From Deltaproteobacteria bacterium (GTDB taxonomy: Bacteria > Desulfobacterota > Desulfobacteria > Desulfobacterales > Desulfatirhabdiaceae), in assembly GCA_016219185.1 (NCBI GenBank), contig JACRBZ010000110.1:1-64000 (forward strand): 64,000 bases of DNA. The letters are read 5' to 3'. How positions within the stretch are numbered: the first letter of the stretch is position 1; every line of letters begins with the position of its first letter. Under the pieces are notes generated by a model. The model saw nothing but the letters and a program-made list of their open reading frames with translations, was not told where the DNA came from and ran no database searches. The translations under genes were made by a program, and so were the position numbers. Shown one piece after another: positions 52,053 to 61,784 of this stretch.

Positions 52053-52227
52053 ATTCACTCAACTCAGCGTCTTTGCGCCGGTCAACTTTCAGGTTTCGTT
52101 ATGGAACATCAGTTACGTGCGCAAGTTTATTGAAAGAAACACACGGGGTCAAGGGAAAACCTCACGGCGGTTGCTGAAATCCGGCCATTTCAATCCAAGC
52201 GGCCGATGGCGCTGGTCAATGTAGGTA

Positions 52228-52256
52228 TTGACAAGTTTTTTTTAACATAATACATA
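52228..52256 (+). promoter_or_regulatory. Putative promoter of the nuo operon
   Basis: TTGACA at 52228-52233, then a 17-nt AT-rich spacer and TACATA at 52251-52256. This is a perfect -35 with a partial -10, 65 nt before nuoA. Confidence 0.45.
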
Positions 52257-52320
52257 CCCAGGAGGTCTTTTATCTGTGCCAGATGATTAACGCCCAAAAT
52301 GGATTTCAGGAAAAGAGAGA

Positions 52321-52755
52321 ATGCAACCCGCAATTACTGCAGCCACCCTATCGCCCTGGGAGCCAGACCTTCTGGCCATGTTGACATATGGCGCGATGGT
52401 GCTGGCCCTGATGGCGCTTCTACTCTTCTTCTGCGCCTTCCTTGGCGAAAAAAAAAGCGACCCGGAGAAAGCGCGGGCTTATGAGAGCGGGGTCATCCCG
52501 ACCGGACTTGCCCTGCTGCGTTCACCGGCGGCGTTTTACCTGGTGGCTGTTTTCTTTCTCATTTTCGATGTAGAGGCCGCCTTTATTTTTTCCTGGGCCG
52601 TTTCCTTTTACGGTCTGGGATGGGCGGGCTGGATACAAATGACGTTTTTCATCGTACTGCTGCTCTTCGGGCTGCTCTATGTGTGGAAGAAGGGAGGACT
52701 GGAGTGGGGAACAACGGCATCACCGCCTTCCTGCAACAGCAAAACTTCCTGCTGA
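52321..52755 (+). CDS. nuoA: NADH-quinone oxidoreductase subunit A
   Basis: Small membrane subunit of complex I, 144 residues with three helices (MLTYGAMVLALMALLLFFCA, LRSPAAFYLVAVFFLIFDVE, WIQMTFFIVLLLFGLLYVWK). The invariant FDVEAAFIFSWAV segment is present. AGGAAAAGAGAG precedes the ATG. Its end overlaps the nuoBCD gene by 52 nt in another frame, so the last ~17 residues are variable tail. First gene of the nuo operon. Confidence 0.93.
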   Translation: MQPAITAATLSPWEPDLLAMLTYGAMVLALMALLLFFCAFLGEKKSDPEKARAYESGVIPTGLALLRSPAAFYLVAVFFLIFDVEAAFIFSWAVSFYGLGWAGWIQMTFFIVLLLFGLLYVWKKGGLEWGTTASPPSCNSKTSC

Positions 52756-55103
52756 CCCGACTGGATGCGCTCATCAACTGGTCTCGCCAGTACAGCCTCT
52801 GGCCCATGTTCTTCGGGCTTTCCTGCTGTTTTATCGAAGAGGCAGCGGCATTCACTTCCCGTTACGATATCGCGCGATTCGGCGCCGAAGTCATGCGGGG
52901 CTCGCCCCGTCAGGCAGATCTTCTGATCATTTCCGGAACCGTCTTTAAAAAAATCGCTCCGGTGGTGCTGCGTCTCTACGAACAGATGGCCGAACCCAAG
53001 TGGGTGATTTCCATGGGATCCTGCGCAAATTCCGGCGGCATGTACGATGTTTACAGCGTGGTCCAGGGCGTGGACCAGATGCTGCCCGTGGATATTTATA
53101 TTCCCGGATGCCCACCCCGGCCCGAAGCGGTTTTGCATGCACTGATCCTGCTTCAGGAAAAGATCCGCACCGGCGAACGCCCGGCAAGATCCGTCTTGAA
53201 TCTGGGAGGCGGCAGCCAGGGCACGCAGAAACCCGTGCGGGTGGATGGCGTCAGTAAGAGCCGCGACCCCCGGGGAACCGGCTATGAAGGCCTGCCGATC
53301 CGCGGAACCGCCGCAACCCCGCCGCACTTCTGGCAGAATCGCACCGAGCTGATGTGGACCCCGCCGGCACGCCGCATCGAACTGACCTCCGTTGACCGGT
53401 CCCTGAAAGCCCAGCTTGTGGAAAGATTCAAGGACGCGGTGCAGGCGTCGGGCGATACATCGGACATGCTGACCCTCCAGGTGAATCCGGACCGGATTTT
53501 GGATGTCCTCGGTTTTCTGAAAAACGAGGCCAGTCCCCGTTTTCCTCGCATGGAAGACCTCACGGCCGTGGACGAATCGGCCCGCCGGGAAAAAAGCCCT
53601 TATCCGGACTTCACCCTGGTTTACCACCTGCTTTCCTTTGAGGGTCCCAGCCGGATCCGCGTGAAGACCCCCCTTTACGGACCCCATCCGGCTGCGCCCA
53701 CCCTCACCGATCTTTGGCCCGGCGCCAACTGGTATGAACGGGAAGTCTTTGACATGTTCGGCATTGATTTCAAGGGACACCCGAACCTGAGGCGCCTCAT
53801 CATGCCGCATGACTGGCAGGGCCATCCGCTTCTTAAAAATTATCCCGGAAGAGCCACGGAAATGCCCCCTTACACGCTGGCGGATGCCAAATTTCATCAG
53901 CCGCTGGATGCCGGGGTGTTTTTTTCCAGACCAAACGGAGAAGATGATCTGCTGCTGAACCTGGGACCGCATCACATCAGCACGCACGGCCTGATGCGGT
54001 TTGTTCTGGCGCTCGATGGCGAGAAAATCTCGGATCTCGACATGGACATCGGCTATCATCACCGGGGGGTTGAGAAAATCGGCGAACGCCAGTCCTGGCA
54101 CCAGTTCATTCCGTACACCGACCGGGTGGATTACATGAACGGATGCGCCAATAATCTTTCCTATCTCACGGCCGTTGAAACCCTTGCCGGCATCCGGGTC
54201 CCGGACCGGGCCCAGTGCATCCGGGTGATGCTGAGCGAATTCTTCCGGCTGAACAACCATCTGATCTGGTTTTCCACGTTGGCGCACGATCTGGGCGCCA
54301 TGACGCCCAATTTTTACACGTTCCGGGAACGCGAACAGATCATGGACATTGTGGAGCTTATCACCGGCGGCCGGCTGCATCCTTCGTGGTTTCGCATCGG
54401 CGGGGTGGCCGCGGATCTTCCGGATGGCTGGAAGCAAGCCGTTGACGCATTCGTTAAAATCTTTGCCGGCCGTATTAAGGAATATGAGTCGCTCATTACC
54501 CATAACCCGATTTTCAAGGCCCGCACCCGGGGCATCGGCCGCCTTTCCCTGCAGGACGCCATAGACTGGGGCGTGACCGGCCCCATGCTGCGTGCCAGCG
54601 GCATGGACTGGGACGTTCGCAAAAAATTCCCCTATTCCGGATACCAGAATTATGATTTCGATGTGCCGACAGCCAGCGAGGGCGACTGCTACGCCCGCTA
54701 CCGGGTCCGCGTCGAGGAAATGCGGCAGAGCCTTCGGATCATCCGCCAGGCCGCGGATCGGATGCCGGGCGGCCCATATGTCAGTGAAGACTGCCGATAC
54801 GGCGTTCCGCCGAAAGCCGCAACGCTGAAGGACATCGAAACCCTGATCCATCATTTCGTCCATACGACGCGCGGCCCCAAGATACCGTCCGGGGAAGCAT
54901 ATGCGGCCGTGGAATCCCCGCGCGGGGACCAGGGGTATTACGTGGTCAGCGACGGCGCAAGTTCCGCCTACCGGATGCGGATCCGGACCCCGGCCTTTGC
55001 CAATGTTCAGGCCATGCCGCTGATGGCACGGAGTGCTTCCATCTCCGATTTTGTGGCCATCATCGGTTCCGTGGATTACCTGCTGCCGGACATTGATCGA
55101 TAG
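52704..55103 (+). CDS. nuoBCD: NADH-quinone oxidoreductase subunits B, C and D fused in one protein
   Basis: One chain of 799 residues carrying three complex I subunits. NuoB (about 1-200) has the N2 cluster cysteines in FGLSCCFIEE, SMGSCANSGG and IPGCPPRPEA. NuoC (about 230-400) has WYEREVFDMFGIDFKGHPNL. NuoD (about 420-799) has GPHHISTHGLMRFVL, DMDIGYHHRGVEKIGE and the quinone-site region ending IGSVDYLLPDIDR. GTG 52704 has GGGAGG 6 nt upstream. NuoCD fusions are common, three-part fusions less so. It assembles into the quinone-reducing arm. It ends in TAG, the same codon that breaks hsdR. Confidence 0.93.
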   Translation: MGNNGITAFLQQQNFLLTRLDALINWSRQYSLWPMFFGLSCCFIEEAAAFTSRYDIARFGAEVMRGSPRQADLLIISGTVFKKIAPVVLRLYEQMAEPKWVISMGSCANSGGMYDVYSVVQGVDQMLPVDIYIPGCPPRPEAVLHALILLQEKIRTGERPARSVLNLGGGSQGTQKPVRVDGVSKSRDPRGTGYEGLPIRGTAATPPHFWQNRTELMWTPPARRIELTSVDRSLKAQLVERFKDAVQASGDTSDMLTLQVNPDRILDVLGFLKNEASPRFPRMEDLTAVDESARREKSPYPDFTLVYHLLSFEGPSRIRVKTPLYGPHPAAPTLTDLWPGANWYEREVFDMFGIDFKGHPNLRRLIMPHDWQGHPLLKNYPGRATEMPPYTLADAKFHQPLDAGVFFSRPNGEDDLLLNLGPHHISTHGLMRFVLALDGEKISDLDMDIGYHHRGVEKIGERQSWHQFIPYTDRVDYMNGCANNLSYLTAVETLAGIRVPDRAQCIRVMLSEFFRLNNHLIWFSTLAHDLGAMTPNFYTFREREQIMDIVELITGGRLHPSWFRIGGVAADLPDGWKQAVDAFVKIFAGRIKEYESLITHNPIFKARTRGIGRLSLQDAIDWGVTGPMLRASGMDWDVRKKFPYSGYQNYDFDVPTASEGDCYARYRVRVEEMRQSLRIIRQAADRMPGGPYVSEDCRYGVPPKAATLKDIETLIHHFVHTTRGPKIPSGEAYAAVESPRGDQGYYVVSDGASSAYRMRIRTPAFANVQAMPLMARSASISDFVAIIGSVDYLLPDIDR

Positions 55104-55117
55104 ATGAAAAGGCTGCC

Positions 55118-55585
55118 ATGATACCGGATGATCTCAAAGAAGCGCTGCAACGCAAAATCGCCGCAATCGACCACCCGCGGGAGCAGGCCATGGACGTTGT
55201 ATTTACGCTTCAGGACCGGTTCGGATATCTGAGCGACACGCTTCTGGAAGAGGCTGCAGCGCTTTTAGGAATGACGCCACTGGAAGTGGAAGAAATCGCC
55301 ACGTTCTATGAATTCATCTACCGCAGCCCCGTGGGCAAATACGTGATCCACGTTTGTGACGGTGTGGTGTGCTGGATGCAGGAATATCAGTCGGTTCTGG
55401 ATTACCTGCGCAAAAAGCTGAACATCGATTACGGGCAGACCACGGCGGACGGCCGTTTTACCCTGCTGCCCACCTGCTGCATCGGTTACTGCGACCGGGC
55501 TCCGGCCATGATGATCAATCGCAGGGTTTACGGAAAACTGACTCCGGAGCGAATTGACAAGATTCTTGAGGGGCTGGCAAAATGA
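55118..55585 (+). CDS. nuoE: NADH-quinone oxidoreductase subunit E
   Basis: [2Fe-2S] subunit of 155 residues (24-kDa type). Cluster ligands lie in HVCDGVVCWMQE and PTCCIGYCDRAPAM, i.e. CX4C and CX3C. The helical N-terminus (REQAMDVVFTLQDRFGYLSD) is typical. AAAGG sits 5 nt before the ATG. It overlaps nuoF by 4 nt (ATGA). With NuoF it forms the NADH-side module. Confidence 0.93.
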   Translation: MIPDDLKEALQRKIAAIDHPREQAMDVVFTLQDRFGYLSDTLLEEAAALLGMTPLEVEEIATFYEFIYRSPVGKYVIHVCDGVVCWMQEYQSVLDYLRKKLNIDYGQTTADGRFTLLPTCCIGYCDRAPAMMINRRVYGKLTPERIDKILEGLAK

Positions 55586-56847
55586 CGACACAGGTTCTTT
55601 TTAAAAACCGCCGGCCCAATCGCATCGCAACGATCGAGGAATATCGCTCAAACGGGGGGTATGAGGCGCTGGCCATGACGCTTCAAAAATATTCAAGGCC
55701 CGAAGTGCAGCAGCTCGCGCTGGACGCCGTCCTTCTTGGCCGCGGGGGCGCGGGTTTCCCTGCTGGAAAAAAGTGGATGACCGTGGCCGAAACCGCGCCG
55801 TTTCCCCGCTACATGGTCTGCAATGCCGATGAAATGGAGCCCGGAACCTTCAAGGATCGCGTTCTCATCCATACGGACCCGCACCAGATCATCGAAGGGA
55901 TGATCATCGTGGGGTATTCGGTCCTGGCGGAAAGAGGGATTATCTTCATCCGCCCGTCCTATGAAAACGCAGCCCGGATACTGGAGCAGGAAATCGTCCG
56001 TGCAAAAGAAGCGGGTTTTTTGGGAAAAAACATTCTGGGCAGCGGCTTTTCGATGGAAATCACTGTTCATCGCAGCTCGGGCCGCTACATCTGCGGCGAG
56101 AACACGGCCCAGATCAATGCCATCGAGGGAAAGCGGGCCAATCCCATTCAGCCGCCGCCCTATGCCACGGAAAAAGGCATCTGGGGCCTTCCCACGGTAA
56201 CCCACAATGTGGAAACCCTGGCCTGTGTGCCGCACATCCTGCAAAATGGCCCGCAATGGTTCAAAAGCCTTGCCGCTACCCCGACCGGAGCCGGCACCAA
56301 GCTTTACTGCGTGAGCGGCCGGGTGAACCGTCCCGGATGTTTCGAGCTGCCCATGGGAACCCGTCTGAGTGAAATCCTCGAAGATCATGCCGGCGGACTG
56401 CCCGAAGGCCGTGAGTACAAGGCCTGTCTTCCGGGAGGCGCTTCCACCCGCTTTCTGCCGAAACCATTCTACGATCTTGAAATGGATTTTGATGCCATGA
56501 AACAGGTGGGCCATCGCCTGGGAACCGGTTCCATCATCGTATTCGATCACAAGACCTGTCTGGTTGGTGCAACGCTGAACATGATAGAATTCTTTGCCCG
56601 TGAGTCCTGCGGCTGGTGTACCCCCTGCCGGGAAGGCCTGCCGTATATCCGGGATATCCTGGCCCGCATCGAGGCCGGAGAAGGCAGGGAAGAATATATT
56701 CCCCTGCTGCGCCGGATGAGTCGATATCTGTGTAATTCCTACTGCGCCCTGGCGCCGGGCGCAGCTTCTCCGGTGGAAAGCCTGCTGACCTATTTTGAAG
56801 ACGAAGTGCGGGAACACATCAGCCAGCGCGGGTGTCCCTTCAAATGA
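55582..56847 (+). CDS. nuoF: NADH-quinone oxidoreductase subunit F
   Basis: NADH- and FMN-binding subunit, 421 residues. Glycine-rich GRGGAGFPAGKKW binds NADH and FMN, CNADEMEPGTFKDR follows, and the N3 4Fe-4S ligands are in SCGWCTPCREG plus a later Cys (RMSRYLCNSYC). It is a full-length NADH module, unlike the F420 or ferredoxin-type complexes that lack NuoEFG. It is coupled to nuoE by overlap; nuoG starts 10 nt after it. Confidence 0.94.
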   Translation: MTTQVLFKNRRPNRIATIEEYRSNGGYEALAMTLQKYSRPEVQQLALDAVLLGRGGAGFPAGKKWMTVAETAPFPRYMVCNADEMEPGTFKDRVLIHTDPHQIIEGMIIVGYSVLAERGIIFIRPSYENAARILEQEIVRAKEAGFLGKNILGSGFSMEITVHRSSGRYICGENTAQINAIEGKRANPIQPPPYATEKGIWGLPTVTHNVETLACVPHILQNGPQWFKSLAATPTGAGTKLYCVSGRVNRPGCFELPMGTRLSEILEDHAGGLPEGREYKACLPGGASTRFLPKPFYDLEMDFDAMKQVGHRLGTGSIIVFDHKTCLVGATLNMIEFFARESCGWCTPCREGLPYIRDILARIEAGEGREEYIPLLRRMSRYLCNSYCALAPGAASPVESLLTYFEDEVREHISQRGCPFK

Positions 56848-56857
56848 AAGAACGCTA

Positions 56858-59428
56858 ATGCCGAAACTGATCATCGATGGTCGAAAAATCGAGGTTGCCC
56901 GGGGCGTCAAGGTGATTGCCGCCGCGGAGCAGGCCGGCATCATGATTCCGCGCTTTTGCTATCATCCGGCGCTCGGGCCTGTCGGGGCATGCCGGATGTG
57001 CGCCGTGAAATTTCTGGATGGCCCGGTTCGCGGAATTCAGATGAGCTGCATGGTGGAGGCAAAAGACGGGATGGTGGTTTCCAGCACCGACGATGAAGCC
57101 GTGGATTTCAGGCGTTTTGTCATTGAACTGCTGATGCTGAATCACCCGCACGACTGCCCGGTCTGCGATGAAGGCGGCCATTGCCTGCTGCAGGACGAAA
57201 CCATATCCGGCGGGCATGCGATGCGCAGATACGCCGGCAAAAAGCGTACCTATCAGGATCAGTACCTGGGCGAACTGGTCCAGCACGAGATGAACCGCTG
57301 CATCCATTGCTATCGCTGCAAGCGCTTTTATCAGGATTTCTGCGGATACCGCGACTACGGCGTCATGGGGATCGCTGGCCGGACTTATTTCGGGAGATAT
57401 TCGAATGGTCCGCTGGAAAACCCGTTTTCCGGCAACCTCATCGATATCTGCCCCACCGGCGTATTGACGGACAAACCCGCGCGTTTTAAGGGCCGTCGCT
57501 GGGATTTTCAGCGGGCCCCGTCGCTTTGCATTCACTGCTCCCTGGGATGCCACACAACGGTCAGCGCCCGCTATCGGGAGTTGATGCGGGTGGAAGCACG
57601 CTTCAATGAAGACATCAACGGCCATTTTATCTGCGACCGCGGCCGCTTCGGGTTTGCTTTTGCCAATCATGCCGACCGGCCGCGGCAGACCCGCATTCAA
57701 GGCTTGGCGGCAACCTACGAAGAGGCGCTTAGTACTGCGACCGAGCGGCTTTTGGCGATTTCCCGATCCGCGGGCCCCAATGCCATTGCCTGCGCAGCCT
57801 CATCCCGATCCAGCGTTGAAACCCAAGTGGGCCTTAAACTCCTGGCGAAGGCCCTGGGTTGGAGAAGCCCCGCCTATTTTATGGATCAAATGCAGCAGGA
57901 CAAAGTAACCGCTGCAATCAGCAGGCTTAACCCGGATCTGGCCATCTCCCTTCGCGAGGTGGAACATGCCGACGCCATTCTGGTTTTGGGCGCCGATCCG
58001 ATCCAGGAAGCACCCATGCTGGCCCTGGCCATGCGCCAGGCCCATCGGGCCGGTGCTAAAATCACGGTTCTCGATCCCCGTCCCATTTCCCTGCCCCTTG
58101 AATACGAGCACTGGCCCCTGGCGCCAAACGATCTGACTTCGGCGCTTCGGGAACTGATGCGGACCGATTTGTCCGGAAGCGCCGCGGAATCCCAGGGAAT
58201 GGATGCAATTGCCGGGTTGGATGCGCTTTCCCCGAATGGCTCCGGAATTCAGCAAACAACTCCGCGCCTTAAGGCCCTGGCAGCAATTCTGCAAAACTGC
58301 CAACGACCGGTGATTGTATGCGGTACGGACATCGTCCATTTATCCGTCATCACCGCCGCAGCCGATCTGGCACTTCAGCTTCGAACCTGCGATAAACGCA
58401 CCGGCCTTTTTTATGTCCTGCCCGGCGCCAATGCATATGGAGCGGCCATTGCGTCCGCCGGTTGTGAGCCATTTTCCAAGCTTCTCGACGCCATTGAAAA
58501 CGGAGAAGTCAGGGCCCTGCTTCTTGTGGAAGCCGATCCATTATATCATTTTCCGGATCTTGAACGCGTAAAAAATGCCCTGGAAAAACTCGAACTTCTG
58601 GTGGTGCTGGATTACCTTCCGAATCGCATGCTGGAGTTTATCGGGCAGGCACCGGCCTCATCAGCACCCGTCCCAACGCACATTATCCTTCCCACGCTGA
58701 CGCATTTTGAGACACCTGCAGGCTTCATCAATCAGGAAGGCCGGCTGCAACAAGCCGATTCCGTGCATTGCGGTGGTATGCCCCTGTCGCAGTTGACCGA
58801 CGGGAAACACCCGCCACGAACGTACCGGGAAGATATCCCCGGTGCCGGCGCCAGAGCAGCCTGGCAAATACTCTCGGAGCTGGAAGCCGTTATTTCGCCA
58901 TCTCATCCCGTTGTTCCCTCTTTTGGTGACCTCTGGTCCCGGATTGAAGCGCATCTGAACATCGCCGTCCGTATGGAAAGCGACTCTGAGTTTTCCCATG
59001 ATCGGCGCATTTTTCCACAAGGACCGAATTTTCCTCAATTTACCTTGATTCCAGGCAGTTTTACGGATACAACCCATGGCAGCGACAACTCACTCGAACT
59101 GCTCCTTGTGGAAGGGCTCCATGGAACCGAAGAGCTTGCGGGATACTCGAATGTTCTTAACCGCGTTGAATCCGCGCCGCGGCTGTTGCTGCATCCCGCG
59201 GATGCCGCCATGCGCGGTCTTGCGGACGGCGATCTGGTAACCGTTCGTTTGGCTTTGGGTGAACTTCGGGTACCTTTACAAATTTGCGCCCATATGGCGC
59301 AGGGTACGGCAATCCTTCCCCGCGACCGGCATCTTACATGGCAGCAAGGCGGTGAAGGATCGCTTTTTATAACCATCGTCCAGAAAAATCAGACAATACC
59401 TAACCCTAAAAAAGGAATTCGAAGATGA
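56858..59428 (+). CDS. nuoG: NADH-quinone oxidoreductase subunit G
   Basis: Large iron-sulfur subunit of 856 residues. N-terminal [2Fe-2S] ferredoxin (PRFCYHPALGPVGACRMC), then the His-ligated cluster HPHDCPVCDEGGHC, a further 4Fe-4S cluster CIHCYRCKRFYQDFC and CIHCSLGCHTTV (N7-like). The C-terminal half is the molybdopterin-like domain without a cofactor motif. ATG 56858 gives the normal start MPKLIIDGRKIEVARG, with only a weak ribosome site. Its end overlaps the Cache-HAMP gene by 4 nt. Confidence 0.93.
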   Translation: MPKLIIDGRKIEVARGVKVIAAAEQAGIMIPRFCYHPALGPVGACRMCAVKFLDGPVRGIQMSCMVEAKDGMVVSSTDDEAVDFRRFVIELLMLNHPHDCPVCDEGGHCLLQDETISGGHAMRRYAGKKRTYQDQYLGELVQHEMNRCIHCYRCKRFYQDFCGYRDYGVMGIAGRTYFGRYSNGPLENPFSGNLIDICPTGVLTDKPARFKGRRWDFQRAPSLCIHCSLGCHTTVSARYRELMRVEARFNEDINGHFICDRGRFGFAFANHADRPRQTRIQGLAATYEEALSTATERLLAISRSAGPNAIACAASSRSSVETQVGLKLLAKALGWRSPAYFMDQMQQDKVTAAISRLNPDLAISLREVEHADAILVLGADPIQEAPMLALAMRQAHRAGAKITVLDPRPISLPLEYEHWPLAPNDLTSALRELMRTDLSGSAAESQGMDAIAGLDALSPNGSGIQQTTPRLKALAAILQNCQRPVIVCGTDIVHLSVITAAADLALQLRTCDKRTGLFYVLPGANAYGAAIASAGCEPFSKLLDAIENGEVRALLLVEADPLYHFPDLERVKNALEKLELLVVLDYLPNRMLEFIGQAPASSAPVPTHIILPTLTHFETPAGFINQEGRLQQADSVHCGGMPLSQLTDGKHPPRTYREDIPGAGARAAWQILSELEAVISPSHPVVPSFGDLWSRIEAHLNIAVRMESDSEFSHDRRIFPQGPNFPQFTLIPGSFTDTTHGSDNSLELLLVEGLHGTEELAGYSNVLNRVESAPRLLLHPADAAMRGLADGDLVTVRLALGELRVPLQICAHMAQGTAILPRDRHLTWQQGGEGSLFITIVQKNQTIPNPKKGIRR

Positions 59429-60531
59429 CGAAGTCTTCCAAAACGGATTCAAAAGGCCTTGGAATATCGGCCAAATTCAGTATTTTGATGCTTATCGCAA
59501 CGCTGATCCCGCTTATTCTGTTCCTGGTGATAACCTATGTCCAGACCACGGCACGCATCAATGCCAGTACTGAAGCGTTTCTTGACCAGACATCCCGTGG
59601 ACTCGCGGGCCAGGTCAACGAATGGGTTGACAAAAACGTCAGAGCGCTCAGAACCATAGCCAAACAACCCGACATCGTATCCATGGACAGGGCAAAACAG
59701 GAACCGATTCTCCGCGCATTCAGGGATGAATTCCCCTGGATGTATCTTACCTTTGTAATAGACGCGAAAGGCATGAATTTGTCCAGAAGTGACGATAAAC
59801 CGCTTGTGAGCTTTTCCGACCGAAAATATGTAAATGATATCCTCTCCGGAAAATCCATTGGTCTGGAAACCGTTATCGGTAAATCATCGAAAAAACCCAC
59901 CCTTGTCATTGCCGTTCCAATCAAGGTGAATCAATTCACTATCGGGGTTATGGCCGGAGCCATGACTCTGGACAATATATCCGAAGTTGTCGCCAACTCG
60001 AAAATCGGGAAAACAGGCTTTGCATTTCTTGTGGACAACCTGGACAACGTGGTTTCACATCCCAATGGCGATTACACCTCAAGTCAGATTAATCTGTCAG
60101 CGGATCCCCCGATTAAAGCCGCCCGAAACAATACCGACAATGTCACAAAAATTAAATATTTTACCGATGAATCCGGCAAGGAAACCGTTGGTACAGCCAC
60201 AGCCATTAATTACGGATGGTTGGTTTGCATTCATCAGGGGTATGACGAAGTGTTCGCTGATATAAAAAACCTCAAAATTTATGCATTCTTTGTTCTGATT
60301 GTGTCCGCGGGAATCGCAGTGCTGATAGCCTTGTTTGCCGGCAGATCCTTAACCACCCCAATTCTGGCCCTTGCGGATGCTGCCAAGAAAATGAGTCTCG
60401 GAGACATGGATGTAAAAATTGAAATCAAATCACAGGATGAAATAGGCGTCTTGGCTGCCTCCATCACCCGTCTTCAGGCCAGCCTTCGTCTTGCCATGAA
60501 AAGGCTCCAAAAAACCCAGAAAGACGAATAA
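59425..60531 (+). CDS. Double-Cache sensor with HAMP domain, no output domain
   Basis: Membrane sensor of 368 residues in the middle of the nuo operon. TM1 (about 18-40, ILMLIATLIPLILFLVITYV), a periplasmic double-Cache domain (about 45-280, with WMYLTFVIDAKGMNLSRSDD, FSDRKYVNDILSG and GVMAGAMTLDNIS), TM2 (about 284-306), then HAMP (TTPILALADAAKKMSLGDMD, ASITRLQASLRL). The protein ends with a short basic tail, and no kinase, methyl-accepting or cyclase domain follows. Cache domains bind small organic molecules. The ATG overlaps the nuoG stop (ATGA), so it is translated with the complex. Its function in complex I context is unknown. Confidence 0.85.
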   Translation: MTKSSKTDSKGLGISAKFSILMLIATLIPLILFLVITYVQTTARINASTEAFLDQTSRGLAGQVNEWVDKNVRALRTIAKQPDIVSMDRAKQEPILRAFRDEFPWMYLTFVIDAKGMNLSRSDDKPLVSFSDRKYVNDILSGKSIGLETVIGKSSKKPTLVIAVPIKVNQFTIGVMAGAMTLDNISEVVANSKIGKTGFAFLVDNLDNVVSHPNGDYTSSQINLSADPPIKAARNNTDNVTKIKYFTDESGKETVGTATAINYGWLVCIHQGYDEVFADIKNLKIYAFFVLIVSAGIAVLIALFAGRSLTTPILALADAAKKMSLGDMDVKIEIKSQDEIGVLAASITRLQASLRLAMKRLQKTQKDE

Positions 60532-60562
60532 AAGGCCGTTGGGACAAAGGAAGATACCGTCC

Positions 60563-61564
60563 GTGATAATTCATTGGCTTGCAGGGTTTGTTCTGTTGAT
60601 CATCAAGCTTGGAATCGTGCTGGTTGCGCTTCTTCTGGGAGCCGCCTACCTGGTGCTGGCCGAAAGAAAGCTTCTGGCCCGGATGCAGATCCGCATCGGA
60701 CCCAATCGGGCCGGCCCCTTCGGGCTGCTGCAGCCGATTGCGGATCTGATCAAGATGATGACCAAGGAGGATGTCATTCCCTGGGGGGCGGATCGCGTGA
60801 TTTTCCGCTATGCACCGGCAGTTGCCGCCGCCACCGCCATGCTCATTTTCGCCGTGGTGCCCTTTGGAGACAGTCTTACCCTGTGGGGAAACCGGATTCC
60901 GCTGGTGATTACGGATCTGAATGTGGGACTTCTGGCGGTTCTCGGACTTTCATCTTTGGGAGTTTACGGTGTGGCCCTGGGCGGATGGGCGTCCAATTCA
61001 AAATACAGCCTTCTGGGCGCTATCCGGGGCGTTAGCCAGATGATCAGCTATGAATTGTCGCTGGGGCTGTCCCTGGTTCCGGTGGTCATGCTGGCCGGCT
61101 CCTTCAGCCTGGTGGATATCGTGGCCGCCCAGAAAAGCACTCCCTTCATTTTCGTGCAGCCGGTTTCTTTTGTCATTTTTTTTGTGAGCGCCATGGCGGA
61201 AATCAAGCGAATTCCTTTTGATCTGCCTGAAGCTGAAAACGAGCTGATCGCAGGATATCACACGGAATACAGCGGCCTTAGATTCGGATTGTTTTTTTTA
61301 GGTGAATATGTCACGTTGGTAACACTCGGTGCATTGACAGCCGTGTTTTTTCTGGGCGGCTGGCACGGCCCTTTCTTTCCCGGAATCATCTGGCTGCTGA
61401 TTAAAATCGCAGCCGTTGCTTTTGGAATGATCTGGGTCCGGGGAACCCTGCCGCGCTTTCGCTCCGATCAGTTGATGGATATGGGCTGGAAGTTTCTCAC
61501 GCCCCTGGCTCTTGTCAATATCGTTGTCACCGGCGCAGCCCTGTTGATGTTAACCACAAAGTAA
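60563..61564 (+). CDS. nuoH: NADH-quinone oxidoreductase subunit H
   Basis: Quinone-channel membrane subunit, 333 residues. Typical landmarks: ERKLLARMQIRIGPNRAGPF, ADLIKMMTKEDVIP, and IKRIPFDLPEAENELIAGYH then TEYSGLRFGLFFLGEY. The GTG at 60563 (VIIHWLAGFV) has AAAGGAAG 9 nt upstream. A TTG at 60539 is in frame but would add non-family residues. It follows the Cache-HAMP gene after 31 nt. Confidence 0.92.
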   Translation: MIIHWLAGFVLLIIKLGIVLVALLLGAAYLVLAERKLLARMQIRIGPNRAGPFGLLQPIADLIKMMTKEDVIPWGADRVIFRYAPAVAAATAMLIFAVVPFGDSLTLWGNRIPLVITDLNVGLLAVLGLSSLGVYGVALGGWASNSKYSLLGAIRGVSQMISYELSLGLSLVPVVMLAGSFSLVDIVAAQKSTPFIFVQPVSFVIFFVSAMAEIKRIPFDLPEAENELIAGYHTEYSGLRFGLFFLGEYVTLVTLGALTAVFFLGGWHGPFFPGIIWLLIKIAAVAFGMIWVRGTLPRFRSDQLMDMGWKFLTPLALVNIVVTGAALLMLTTK

Positions 61565-61589
61565 CTTGTCACACAATGATGGATCATTA

Positions 61590-61784
61590 ATGAAATCCAC
61601 GCAATATTTTCTTGCGACAAAAAATCGTCCGGACAGGGCGATCATTAAATCCGAGTGGATAACGCTTTGTATTAATCATCCAAGCAGAGAAGTCATTCAA
61701 GCCGATGGCAGAATACGGCGATGGACAAGAATATATGAAAATACAATATTTTTCCGATACCGACACGCTACTCATGATATTTAA
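61590..61784 (+). CDS. DUF4258-like protein, C-terminally truncated (toxin-like partner)
   Basis: 64 residues. MKSTQYFLATKNRPDRAIIK then SEWITLCINHPSREVIQADG and RWTRIYE follow the usual start of small DUF4258-like proteins often paired with DUF2283 genes. After RIYE the frame runs through the start of the next gene and ends as NTIFFRYRHATHDI. The usual second half (a strand-rich region) is therefore replaced, so the protein is probably inactive. It lies between nuoH and nuoI. Confidence 0.55.
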   Translation: MKSTQYFLATKNRPDRAIIKSEWITLCINHPSREVIQADGRIRRWTRIYENTIFFRYRHATHDI

